Origin: Euryodendron excelsum
Taxonomy: Eukaryota; Streptophyta; Magnoliopsida; Ericales; Pentaphylacaceae
Length of the DNA stretch: 64,000 nt
Direction of reading: 5' to 3'
Assembly (NCBI GenBank): GCA_033060915.1
Contig: CM065389.1
Location: 24,087,001 to 24,151,000, forward strand
Shown here piece after piece: positions 46,870 to 57,590 of the stretch. The position numbers and the translations under genes were made by a program. The stretch's first letter is position 1, and every line of letters begins with the position of its first letter. The notes under the pieces are model-generated. The model was given only the letters and a program-made list of their open reading frames with translations. It made no database searches and had not been told where the DNA came from.

Positions 46870-47330
46870 GAAAGTCCCGTAGAGCATCTCGCAGACGCTC
46901 CGCTGGGGTTGTCTTTTCTCTAGATTCCCTTGTTATAACGCACCGTCAAATGACTTGAAAAATGTGTAAATAAGAGAATTCCCAAAAACTTGACCATAGG
47001 TCTTTCCATTGATACGGCTTGATTGAGTAGATCGTTTCCCGAAGCCCCCGATCGCATGGCTTGAAAACTGCCACTTTCAGTAACCTCTGTAGCGTCTTAT
47101 AGACGCTCCACTAAGGTTGTCTTTTTATCCAATTCCCTTATTAAAATGGACTATCAGAGGAGTTGAGAAATGCATAAATTAGAAAAATTTTGAAAGTATT
47201 TCTAGAGCACTGTCCATTGGTATGTTCCAATTAGAGAGATTGCTGCCTAAAGGCCCCAATCGCGTGACCTAAAAATTGTTACTTTTGAACATCCACAGAG
47301 CGTATCACAGATGCTCCGCAAAAATGTGTT
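46870..47330 (+). repeat. Three ~207-bp tandem repeats in LTR E
   Basis: Hairpin marks GAGCATCTCGCAGACGCTCC (46881), GCGTCTTATAGACGCTCC (47090) and AGCGTATCACAGATGCTCC (47297), separated by about 207 bp with similar sequence between. Same array, reversed, in LTR D. Confidence 0.85.
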
Positions 47331-47660
47331 TTCATGCACACTTCCCAAGATGATATCTCACTCTTCCAAACACCTTTCAAGCTCTCCAAAAATTTCAGGT
47401 TCTTGAGAAACACTAGGAGCACATTGTGGACGCAATCGATTTTCCCAAATCCTTCTCGGAGTGCACAATTATCAAGGCAAATTTTAAACAAATAGTCCCG
47501 GTGGCAGAACGTATGCTACATATGCCCAAATTTTGATTAGATCGATCAAAACTGTGCTTACCCCCTAAGATTAAGTTAGTATAGAGTGTGCCACGTGGCA
47601 TTCAACAAGTGGAATAGTACTAGCGCATGTGCTACATGCACAAACTCTCTCCAGATTGCT

Positions 47661-47668
47661 TATAAATA
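47661..47668 (+). promoter_or_regulatory. TATA box of LTR E
   Basis: TATAAATA in GCTTATAAATACAGGCC, shortly after GCGCATGTGCTACATGCAC. Confidence 0.7.
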
Positions 47669-48949
47669 CAGGCCTCCTCCTTTGCATATTCCAGAATAAA
47701 AAATAGTAGCAAGGCTATACAGAAATAACCTCTGATCTCTGAAATTCCATGTACATCACACCCTCCTAGCACCTAGGTTATATTCCACCTCTTTCTAGCC
47801 CATACACTTCACCTACAAAGCCCTCAATGCCATAGAAGATCCTATTCCAGCCTGTTCATGCCTCTCTAAGGCCATTCAAGTTCAGGTCAAAGCATTCATA
47901 GAAGTTTGAAAGTGTTTGAATGCAAAAGGTGGTATTATCTTTTACGTTTTTGTTATCCCTTGCAAAAGGTGGTATTATCTTTTGGAGCACCTTGCAATTT
48001 AGTGTGGCCTATAGCCTTTTATGAATTCATGACCCCCTGACATATGGTTACCATGTTCATGTATTGCATGCTTGGCCCCATTTTCATGTCCATTATCATC
48101 TTGTAAAAGCTTTCGCTATCTTTATTTCTATATCTTTTCAAATTCCACATCCAAGGGTTTTCTCGAAAATGGCTCTAAGAGTTAGTTCCTTGAGGCCTAG
48201 CTTAATGTCCATATCCTAGAGAACCCTCCTTTAAGCCCCTTGACTTCATTTTGCATCCTTGTATTTCTTTGCATTTCATGTGGCACAAAATTGGTTTTCA
48301 AAATCTTCTCTTTTATATTGATTTTGTAGAATCCACACTCTTGAACCTTGTCGTTGAAATGGTACCTTGGAACCCTCTCTTGAGTGGTTTTTCCATTATC
48401 TTGACCATATAAACCCTAGCTCACTAGAATGGTTTTCTGCATCCCAAAAGTGGTTTTCAAAACAACCCTCTTTAAGAAGGGTTCTCAAAATTTTATTATC
48501 TTTAATTTGCTTAAAAATGATCTCTCAAAACTACCATTTTCATCTTGATTTTTAGAATTTTGCTCTCTTGAATATTGGGGTTAGAATGGTCTCATGGAGT
48601 CTTCTTTGGAGTGATTTTCTTCAAATCAACTATATGAACCCATATTCTTTAGAGTGGTCTTCAACCTCTTAAAAGTGGTTTTCCAAAACCTTCTTTCCAA
48701 AATTAATTTTCAAAGGTTCATTCTTTTTAATTTTCAAGTCTTCAAAACTATCTATTTAATGTTGATTTTCACAAGTTTTACTCTCTTGAGTTAGTGGGTG
48801 AAATGGTTCCAAGGCAACCCTCTTTTAAATGGTTTCCAAATATCAACCATAGGACCCCAACACTCACTTGAGTGGTTTCATAAAATAGTTTTCAAAACAC
48901 ACTTTCAAGTTTCATGCATAAAACCACCTTTCAAAACTATCTTCCAACC

Positions 48950-49440
48950 TTAGGTTAAGTTGACCTAGTTGTCCAACCTTAGGTTAACCTAACCCAAGTT
49001 AGTTAACCCTAAGTTAACCAAACCCTAGGTTAACTTAACTTTAGTTAGTTAACCCTAGGTCAACTAAACCTTAGGTTATCCTAACCTTAGTTAGTTAACC
49101 TTAGGTCACCTTAACCTTAGGTTAACCTAACCCAAGTTAGTTAACCCTAAGTCAACCAAACCCTAGGTTAACCTAACTCTAGTTAGTTAACCCTAGGTCA
49201 ACCAAACCCTAGGTTATCCTAACCTTAGTTGGTTAACCCTAGGTCACCTTAACCCTAGGTTAACCTAACCCAAGTTAGTTAACTCTAAGTCAACCAAACC
49301 TTAGGTTAACCTGACTCTAGTTAGTTAACCCTAGGTCAACCAAACCCTAGGTTATCCTAACCTTAGTTAGTTAACCCTAGGTCAACCCAACCCTAGTCCA
49401 ACCTAACCCTAGTTAGTTAACCTTAGGTCAATCCAGCGTA
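48950..49440 (+). repeat. Expanded TTAACC-CTAGGTTAACC array in LTR E
   Basis: Nested tandem array of about 115-120 bp higher-order units built from AACCCTAGGTTAACCTAACC, TTAGTTAGTTAACC and AGGTCAACCAAACC. About four higher-order units. It resembles the plant telomere motif CCCTAAA only locally; most steps are CCCTAGG. Confidence 0.9.
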
Positions 49441-51136
49441 AGTTAGTAAGCTTCAAGGTTCCAATTTGAAGATCCTTTTTCGAATAATCTTTCAAAAACC
49501 ATTTCTATAATACACTTTCAAAGACATCCTACTCTCTCTCGATTTTAGAAAATCAACTCGAAATCCTTTTCAAATATTCCTATACTCTATATTAAAAAAA
49601 AATGCTTCCAAGAAATTCTCTTAAACTTGTCTCAACTAAAACGGCTACACTTAATAACTTCCAAAAACTATTTTCTAAATGCAGTCGAGAACTCACAACC
49701 CTAAGGTATCCTTACCCCTCTTATGATTAGGAATTCCATGGAAATGTGATACAATGAGTACAACCTCCAAGGTTGTCCATATTAGGATTCTAAAACCCTA
49801 AGTGTTTTTCAAAAGCCCTTTTTAAAAAATGACTTTCAAACATCACATTCTTGAAGCAACCTTAATCCTTCCATAATTAGAATTGGTCAATATAAGTGAG
49901 ATATTCAAGAGGGGCTCTATAACCCTAAAGTTTTAAAAACCAAAAGGGAAGTCTCTAGCCCCCTTTTCCAAACATGTTTTTCAAATTCATAGCCCTAAAG
50001 GAGTTTAGTCCTTCAATGACTAATCTCTTAAAGGTGATAAAATATTAAACATGCCTTTCCATATGGTATTCAAACACTACTTTCAAAAGCCTTTTGAAGA
50101 TAAGTTCACAAGAGCATTTCTAATCCATATTCTACATCCAAAGTTTTCAAAACAAGAATTTAAAATATTTCCAAAACTCCCTTAAGTTGTTTCGAAATAT
50201 TTCCAAAACTCCCTTGAGTTAATTTCAAAAACATTTAAAATTATCTTCAAACCCATTTTCGAAAAAACACTTCAAACATTCCAAGTCCTATTACAAAGGC
50301 ATTTTTCTAAAAACTCTCAAGTTATCTTTTCCAAAGACCTTAAAGCGTCTTCAAAGTTTTCTAAAGACCTCAATGTATCTTTAAAGCATTCCAAAGGGCC
50401 CAATGTGCCTCTTTTCTATCAGACCCTTGCACGAACTACGAATGACCTGATTCTCGCCAAATGCGATACGTAGACAATCTAAAATGGTGTGGTTATAACT
50501 TTCATTCCAACTCAACTCGCCTTTTGAAAAATTTTCACTAAGTCAAAATTTCCTTCTCAAATCACTTCAAAATTTTCTATTTTCAAACATCTTTTTCAAA
50601 ACATGCATCATGCATCATTCATCCAAAAAGTAATTACCAAATCCATTTTTCAAAACTTTAAAGTGAATATTAGTAACCAGTTATTCAAGTGAGTGAATTA
50701 TAGGTGATTAGACCTGTAGGTACCAAAAGGGCGGGTTAGGGTGATAATCTTAAGATATCTTCCGTACACGTAACCAACCCCAGGACCATAGATTTCTATT
50801 TGTAAGACCAAAATCAGAGTCACGTTTTTCAAAGGGCTTTCAAAAGGTTATCTAGACCTCTACTTCAAAAACCTTCTTAAAAAGGATATTTTCAAAACCT
50901 TTTCGAAAAACCTAAGTTTAGTTTTCGGATTACACTTAGTTTTAGGTGACCTAATACATCTTTAACTATGTTAGGTGGTGACTCCCATTTTTTTCAAAAA
51001 GCCCTTAAATCAAATCAAGTTTTCAAAATTAAACCTAGTTGCACTCATCCTTCTAGGAGGGTGAGTTCTAACAAGAGAGCACCATGCTTTTTGTAGAGCC
51101 AAGAGGGCTTTGGTGTCCAAAAATTGGGGCGCAACA

Positions 51137-51603
51137 GTTAAGCACTTATGAGCCCTGATAGAGGAATGATGTGGCCAAACTAGACCATCACCCCAAACAA
51201 CCGCACCCAAGTCATACAATAGTAGGTCAGCATAAGCAGCAGGAAAAGGAGACACGGTACGAGGAATTCTAAGAAACTTCAAAATAGTGTCCGGAGTCAT
51301 GATAATCGTAATGCCGCAAGTATAGGATGTGAGGCAGTTTGGATGTTCTTCTGCGGTGTGAATGTGGGCATAAAACTTATGAACAATATGGACACTGATA
51401 ATACCCTACTAATTAAACACGGGATTCCAAACCCTCTGTTCGAACCAACCCGAAATTGGGGTGTCCTGGAAACAGGAAACTTCTATGGGTCATTCAACTA
51501 TAATGGTTTTCCTTCTAAAATATGAAGTGTACCGGGTTTCATCCACTTTAGTGTCAAAGACTCGATATGGTATACCTTTAGACCCAGAAGCTCTACGAGA
51601 CAT
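51137..51603 (-). pseudogene. Gag-like plant retroelement ORF remnant
   Basis: Minus strand from ATG 51603: MSRRASGSKG, YTSYFRRKTI, stop, WFEQRVWNP, stops, KFYAHIHT, then TPDTILKFLRIPRT. The pattern (FY-A-hydrophobic, then a TPxxIxxFLxIPR motif) resembles the N-terminal part of many plant retroelement gag-like proteins annotated as putative plant transposon protein. It ends abruptly at LTR E, so that element inserted into it. Weak but consistent over 130 codons; function unknown. Confidence 0.4.
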
Positions 51604-52719
51604 AAGGAAAGCAAATGATAGAAATTGAATTGGTAGAATGGGAAAGAATCTTACCTAGATGAAATTGATCGAAGAGAAGGCAAACGAAACAAACCCAATC
51701 GGAAGATCAAGAAAGCCCTAGGTAGTGAAATTTGTCAGTTTAAGCAAGCACCCAAGAAACCAATTAAGAAAGTGAATCGGTTTTGATGATTAAAAACCAA
51801 ATCTGCTGACATTGCTCAAGCAAACTTAAGTTCATTCAAGCGATATATTGCTTGAGCGATGTATTAAGTTTTTGATAATTTTAAGAAATTTTGCAGGTCA
51901 AAACCAGAATTTTCAAAACAAGGTTTTCAGATATCAAAGGATGGTATATAAGTGAATTCAACACTGCTATTTCTGATTACTCAACAATTATTCATAGAAT
52001 CATGTCAAAACACAGTCAACTTGTCACAAGATGATAAAATTCATGAATGTGTAGTGGTGTGACAATGAATATAAAATATGAACAACCTATTGTTCAAATC
52101 CATTTAGTGACCGATATTGTTGCACCACATTTGTAGATTAGAGTAAAGCAAAATATAGAAGTCACATAAGTTGTAACCTATAATTAGGTTGGCAAACAGC
52201 TATGCTCCCCCTCATTTTGAAACGATTTTCGAAGCTTACTCATTTTCTAGCAATCACGTGGTGACTTTCACTCTATTTGAATATGGTAGCCCTAATATCG
52301 TCTTGACATGACTTGGATCATTAAGAACTTCTCAGATAACGACTTTCACACATATTCATAGGTAGCCCTTTCCATCATGCACAAACTTCAATTATATATA
52401 TATTGTTGTTTACTCAAAGGGTTCAACACAAATTTGGGCATACTCTACATGTTCAAGCTAGACAGTGATTTACTGTGATAACAAGAAAGACACATAGAGA
52501 AGTTTGATCACTCATGTGGACAAAAAACCAGCTAAATCACCTTGATATATGCATAGAGTTGTACATAGTCTCATGAAAAGTATCACTTAGAATGGTAAAC
52601 ATTAGGATCACACATGAATAGGTGTACAAACTGTATAAGCAATCTATATAAGCAATGTATATATATACCCATGACTTGGTGGGCTTAAAAGTTCAATCCA
52701 AATAACAAGTTGGGCCTAT
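51604..52719. other. Remnant of unidentified LTR-type element
   Basis: AT-rich, no coding. Contains CAAGCGATATATTGCTTGAGCGATG-type inverted motifs (51818-51865) like those in the copia LTR at 35830. Nothing more can be said. Confidence 0.35.
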
Positions 52720-53175
52720 TGGCTTGCATGGTTTCAAATAAATTAAATTGCCCCATTGGCAAATAAGTAATATTCAAACATTAAGATGGGCCTAATACCA
52801 TTGTAAAATAATGAGATTGGCTTTATGCTTAATATGGGATGGGCCTAAGGCAGGCATGAAATAATGTTTTGAGAGCCCAGTGACTAGGATGACATGATTC
52901 AAATGATAAAATGGGCGTAGTAGCCCACAAAAACTTGTTTCTAAATGATACGCATGCAACCTATTCAATTTGACAAAGTAGTCTATTAGCTAAAACTGAG
53001 TCTTAAAAAATGCCAAAAAGAACATTCGAGAAAAATGATATTTGTGATAATAAAGAAAAAAATTTAATAGCAAGTTTCAACCTCTATTGATCAAAAGCTA
53101 TTTTTCGAAGGAGTTTTGGCAAATTTTAACCAACAAAATGCATTCAAAGTGGAGATTATGATTGCTATAATAAAA
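52720..53175 (+). repeat. Dispersed repeat, copy 2
   Basis: Partner of 9541-9976. Here the sequence continues beyond GATTATGATTGC with TATAATAAAATAG, showing the state before copia insertion in the other copy. Confidence 0.75.
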
Positions 53176-53253
53176 TAGAGTTTAGGCCGAGTTCGACTCC
53201 TCTAAGTTAATTTGTGCTATATTTTGTAAAGTAACCTCTCATTGGTCAACATC

Positions 53254-53282
53254 CACTACAGGAAATTACACATTTGGCGACC
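53254..53282 (+). repeat. CACTA left terminal inverted repeat
   Basis: CACTACAGGAAATTACACAT followed by TTGGCGACC; pairs with 56953-56981. Confidence 0.88.
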
Positions 53283-53716
53283 ACCTTGGGCGACGGATAC
53301 AAAATCTTGTCGCCAAAGGGGAACTTTTTGCAACAATATTTTCCTTTGTCACCAAATGAGTTATTTTCTGCATCAAGATTTGTTCGGGTCGCAAAAAGTT
53401 TACTTTTTGCAATGAAATTTTACTTTTGTCGCCAATTGTTGCCTTCCTATCAGATTTTTTTAAGAATACTGCGACAACTTTCATTTCTCGTTGCCAAACA
53501 AAATATTTTCCACAACGAGATCACGTTATGGTCGCCAATTGTTGCCACAAAATTTGGCGGCATGACATTTTTAGCGCTAAAAGAAGGAAATGTTGTAGGC
53601 CTACGAAATATTTTAAATTGCAACGATGTCGTTTTGTGGCTGAAATTGCTCCCAGTGAATAAGAATCCCGTTTTTCATTTTTTTCCCTTTAGACTTGTGT
53701 GCCTCTGTTCCTATCT

Positions 53717-53720
<4 letters not shown>

Positions 53721-53753
<33 letters not shown>
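53721..53753 (+). repeat. (TC)n microsatellite in the CACTA element
   Basis: Run of TCTC followed by pyrimidine-rich sequence. Plant 5' leaders often look like this, so it may be the leader of the captured gene. Confidence 0.9.
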
Positions 53754-55097
53754 GCTTTGTCTCTCTACCTCTGAACCTCACATCTGTGCAGCACCGACAC
53801 TTTGTTGCTTCGCCCATTGTGAATCGAAAAAGTTGTTGAAGAAGGGTTCGCCAAAGGAGAGTTTTCTCTCCACCTGCACACAAGTACATTGGTTTCCTTC
53901 TCTCTCTCTTAGAATCCCTAACATTGTGCTCCCAATTTCAGAAAACCTAACTTAAGATGCTAGTGTATATATGGATGCCATATAGATATCCCACAGGAAA
54001 AAAAAATTGATTCGATCCCCAATTGATTGGTAGGGAACCTCATATAATGTCAGGTCCATGAATTTTTTTTCTTCCTGAATCAAGGAATAGTGGCTTGGTT
54101 GGTCCACCTGTTAGGTCCACAAGAATGTTAAATAGGTCTATGTCCTGTCGTCATTCTCATCATTTAGCTAATTACAATTATTAAATTAGGGACAAAGCTT
54201 AGGATTGGATTTGTGAAGGGAACGAAAAGAAAAAAGAAAAATATATCACAAGAAAATAAAGTTAAATAGGATAAAATATTTTTTTAGTTTGTTAGTTTAA
54301 GAAAAATGAGAAGAAAATGAATAGAATGTAATGCAAGACCTTGTAAATGTTGATGGTTTCAATAGAACTAGCACTAATGGTTTTGTTGAATGTCTTGAAT
54401 TTTTCACAACCATCATTTTCTTTATTAATTTATTTAAAAGAACATCCTGAACTTGTTAAATGAGTCAATTAATGTCGAAATGTATCTCTACCTAAGAGAC
54501 ATAATAGGTGTTTCTGTAACATTCTCAATGGCTATCAGTCAAAAGAGGGGCCATCCTTAGTGCAACAGTAGAGTTAAAACTTAGCAGAATTTTTTATCAC
54601 AAGATTCCTCTAGGCTTTCACAGTCACTTAAGCAAAGTCATTGGTTATTGTTTCTAGATAAGAATGGTATTACCAAGTATATTAGTGCAACGCTCATATT
54701 GTTCCCAGAGAATCTAGATCTCCAATTTTTCCTAAGTTCTTTGGGTTCTTAAAATGGCTTTTAATAGGTTTTATTCAAATAAAACATGAGGCTCTAGGTT
54801 TGCTATCTATTTTAGTTTGATTTTATCTTGTTATCATCTTGGATAAATTTCTAAATAGCTAAATACATGGCAATTGAATCATGAGCCGAGATCATAAAGA
54901 GCATACTGCGAGTAGGAAGTGGAATTAATACAATGGATTCAGAAGCATCAAACCTCTCTTGTTCGAAAGAATAGAAACATGTCAAAATGGTACCAACTGG
55001 GGTTTGAGTAGTATGAAAAGGGGATTATTATTTATTATTTAATTTCTTGAAGCAGTAGGGCCCGAGGCGAGGACATCATCTCTGTCGAGATTTGGTC

Positions 55098-55130
55098 CCC
55101 TTACCTTGCTTAAATGGTCACATTGAGCAA
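55098..55130 (+). pseudogene. ARF pseudogene, exon ending in GHIEQ
   Basis: Degenerate exon end. One frame gives GPLTLL (relatives CAGPLVSLP), another gives GHIEQ at the exon end (relatives FPQGHSEQ). The join to the next exon, which begins with VAASMQ, matches the phase and place of an intron in ARF genes. Only the last few codons are readable. Confidence 0.6.
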
Positions 55131-55223
55131 GCATGTTGTTCCTCTCTTTTGTTCTACCATAAAAAAAAAAAAGTTAAATTCGAGTTCCTAGTGGACGATA
55201 TTTTGACAATTATAACTCTAAAG

Positions 55224-55317
55224 GTTGCAGCATCAATGCAAAAGCAGACTGATGGCATTCCAAGCTATCCTAATCTTCCTTCTAAGTTGATTTATGCTTC
55301 ATAATCTCACTTTACAT
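55224..55317 (+). pseudogene. ARF pseudogene, exon VAASMQKQ to LHNLTLH
   Basis: After AAAG the exon reads VAASMQKQTDGIPSYPNLPS then KLI, which is the conserved N-terminal segment of ARF5/7/19-type proteins with almost no change. A one-base indel then shifts the frame; the next frame reads MLHNLTLH, again the ARF sequence, and the exon ends at the expected intron position. The first half of the domain that precedes the B3 DNA-binding domain is thereby identified. Confidence 0.92.
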
Positions 55318-55606
55318 ATATAAGAACTTACCCCACTCAACACAACAATTTTTTAGAAGTATTTTCCCATTAAAAAAATTATTTGTTAATTAAGAAAAAG
55401 ATTGCATCTATGTTGTTTTGCTCTTTGCCAGTGTCTACATTATTTATATAACAATCATTTATGTTTTTGTCCTTCTTGTACTTTTCTTCTATTTAGACTA
55501 CTATTGAACAATCTGAGTGGTAGGACACATGTAGTACAATTGCAATGACATAAGCTTTTGATGGTCAAAAGCTAGAAACATCTTATGGTCTGCTGAATTG
55601 GATCAG

Positions 55607-55666
55607 GCTGATCCAGAAACTGATGAAGTCAATGTGCGGATGACTCTTCAACCTATAAGCAAAGAG
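55607..55666 (+). pseudogene. ARF pseudogene, exon ADPETDEV to TLQPISKE
   Basis: Starts right after CAG with ADPETDEV, continues NVRMTLQPISKE (relatives YAQMTLQPVNK) and is followed by GT. Frame is open. This is the small exon that follows LTLH in ARF genes. Acceptor (CAG) and donor (GT) are both visible, so the flanking introns are retained. Confidence 0.92.
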
Positions 55667-55789
55667 GTTGGCCCTATATTATCAACTTCAATCTATTACA
55701 ACATAGTTATCCTTTTTTGTTTTATTATTTATAGGGGGTAGTGGTTACCTCCGCCTAATTGAAATAGCATTTGGAATGCCATCTTACAC

Positions 55790-55935
55790 TATGACCAAGA
55801 AGCATGACTTGTATCTAATATGAGCCTCAAGCAAAGCCCTGAATGTTTTTTTCAAAACTTACAGATAGTGACATATGCACTTCTGGTGGATGTTCTACAC
55901 CTTGTGAAGCCACTGAGAAAATCTTCCCACTTCTA
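55790..55935 (+). pseudogene. ARF pseudogene, exon YDQEA to B3-domain start
   Basis: Reads YDQEA, stop, LVSNMSLKQSPECFF, matching the ARF linker ending in EFFCKTLT. After one indel the frame gives TDSDICTSGGCSTP and EKIFPLL, the start of the B3 DNA-binding domain (relatives SDTSTHGGFSVPR and EKIFPPLD). Ends at a clear donor GTATGT (55936). In-frame stop and frameshift make it dead. Confidence 0.92.
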
Positions 55936-56026
55936 GTATGTGCAACAATTTCAAATTTTGTGAATATTAAAAATGAGCATTAGGCACTGGGAGTTTCCTT
56001 GTTCATTGCTTACCATGAAGTTGTAG

Positions 56027-56111
56027 GATTTCTCAATGCAACCCTTTGCTCAGGTGCTAGTGGTTAAACATTTGCATGACCAACCATGGACATTTAGATA
56101 TATTTACCGTC
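56027..56111 (+). pseudogene. ARF pseudogene, exon DFSMQPFAQ to TFRYIYR
   Basis: Preceded by GTAG acceptor. Open frame DFSMQPFAQVLVVKHLHDQP then WTFRYIYR, the second exon of the B3 domain (relatives DFSMQPPAQELVARDLHDN and WTFRHIYRG). A GT lies at 56112. No further ARF exon could be read between here and the right subterminal repeats, so the captured piece ends in or just after the B3 domain. Confidence 0.93.
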
Positions 56112-56952
56112 GTATTCTCCTTTAAATATCTTTCATTCCCCTCTTTCTCATTCTACTTTGTTGTTCTCATGTTTGAATAGATGCTTTTGTTAAACTTATG
56201 TTGCTGAAAAACAGTTAACCACTAGATCTATAATGTGTTTCATTAAAAGTATTGAATGATATTTTCTTTTTTTTTGGTCCCAGACAGATGATGCGAAGCA
56301 TGTGATGGATTTGGGCATCAATGAAGACTTTTGTTTTGTATTTAGAAGTTCACGTATTGTAACATTTGTTTCAAAATTTTGCATCGCAAAATATTTTGTT
56401 ATATGAAGATTTTTCTTTTGTATTCGAATGTGATTTTGGCTATTTAATTTAACAATTGTTAGCAGAATGATATCTATTGATGAATGTACCAGTTGTGACT
56501 AAGTTTACATGTGTATGCGTATGAACCAAAAAAAAAAATGTGTCCAATGTATGTTAGTGCATTTATTAAAAATTTATAATGCACTAATGGCAAAGAAATC
56601 AGTCACCAAGAACTTAGCGGTGAAATTTTTTTGCTGCTAAAAGTAATATTTCCATTTTGACCAGTAATGTTTAGCAACAAAAATCATTTGACGCCTTTGG
56701 GTTATGCTTTTGCAACGTGATCATGTTGTTGGGGAAATAGCATTAGGGCGACGAAATGTTATGTCGTTGCCAAAAGTATTAGATTTGGCGATGATTAATT
56801 TTGTTGCAGAAAGGTTACATTTGGCAACGGACTCATAATTTGTCGCAAAAGACTTTTTGTGTCAAGGGTATGGCAACAACATGGCGACAAAATAATGTTG
56901 GTCGCCAATTATTTTTAGCGACAAATATCTTACTTTTGGCAACGAATACTTT

Positions 56953-56981
56953 GGTCGCGAAATGTGACTTTTCTTGTAGTG
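56953..56981 (-). repeat. CACTA right terminal inverted repeat
   Basis: Ends TTTTCTTGTAGTG; reverse complement of the left end with few differences. Confidence 0.88.
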
Positions 56982-56984
56982 ATA

Positions 56985-57590
56985 ATTTCTCCTGAATGTA
57001 GTGCATGGTAGAAGAATATTATCGTGTTTATTATTTATAGGAATAAAAATTAATGTTTTTACTATTTCCAAGCACCAAATGGTCCATATTCAATGTGATA
57101 TATATGCAAATTAAAAAAAAAAAATAAGAGCATCATTTTTCGCTCCTTGGTGCAAAATTAATTGAATGAAGAAATCCTTTTAAAATTTAAATGAATTTTG
57201 TAGGATCAAAATGAGATTTATTTAAAAAATAAAAGAGGTTTTGTTCATTGCTATTCAAGTAAGAAATAGTGTGTGAAATGCAAATCTAAAGTTGTGAATA
57301 TTTGGTCTTGTAGCATTGTTATGAGTTATTTAAGCTATGTGGCATTAGTTAAACAAAATACAATTGCAAAAAGGTAAGAACAAAATTGAAACCCCATATG
57401 CTATTCTATTAATGTGTATATTATATTGACTGTACTGTCTGTATGCATGCATCTGATTATGTTTATGTATCTATATATGTAATATAGATATCTTATATAT
57501 TATAGTTATACTTTTTATATGTGTATATATATATATATATATGCGTACGTTTGAAACTTCCATTCAAGAGAGGATTTTTGGCCTTGAGAA
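56985..57590. other. AT-rich spacer, no gene
   Basis: Includes an (AT)n run at 57522-57541. Nothing else recognised. Confidence 0.5.

Larger units (their letters stand above)
40358..51136 (+). mobile_element. LTR E, Tat/Ogre-like 3' LTR, interrupted by copia element 3
   Basis: Begins TGTAAGCACCCC after the polypurine tract and ends GGGGCGCAACA at 51136. Without the copia element and one target duplication (40881-46349) it is about 5310 bp, one of the longest LTRs of its kind in the window. Content in order: 58-bp repeats, the ATGACC-TTTTGCCCCTA blocks, 207-bp repeats, GCATGTGCTACATGC palindromes, TATA box, the expanded TTAACC array. It is closest to D. The 3' flank is GTTAA; its partner was not found. 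Confidence 0.85.
53254..56981. mobile_element. Complete non-autonomous CACTA transposon carrying ARF gene pieces
   Basis: Left end CACTACAGGAAATTACACAT, then TTGGCGACC; right end, reverse-complemented, CACTACAAGAAAAGTCACAT, then TTCGCGACC. These terminal inverted repeats of about 28 bp fit CACTA elements. Flanking triplets are ATC and ATA (expected 3-bp duplication, one mismatch). Subterminal zones (53254-53650 and 56590-56981) are full of GTCGCC, GCGACAA and GGCGAC motifs in both orientations. No transposase is recognisable, so movement would need a helper. The middle holds exons and introns of an ARF gene. Confidence 0.88.

Noticed and set aside
48950..49440. Interstitial telomere
   Set aside because: The units are AACCCTAGGTTAACC-type, not TTTAGGG, and lie inside an LTR.
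53274..53774. 166-residue frame at the left of the CACTA element
   Set aside because: It runs through the subterminal GCGAC repeats and a (TC)n tract, shows no domain motif, and overlaps another frame of similar quality.
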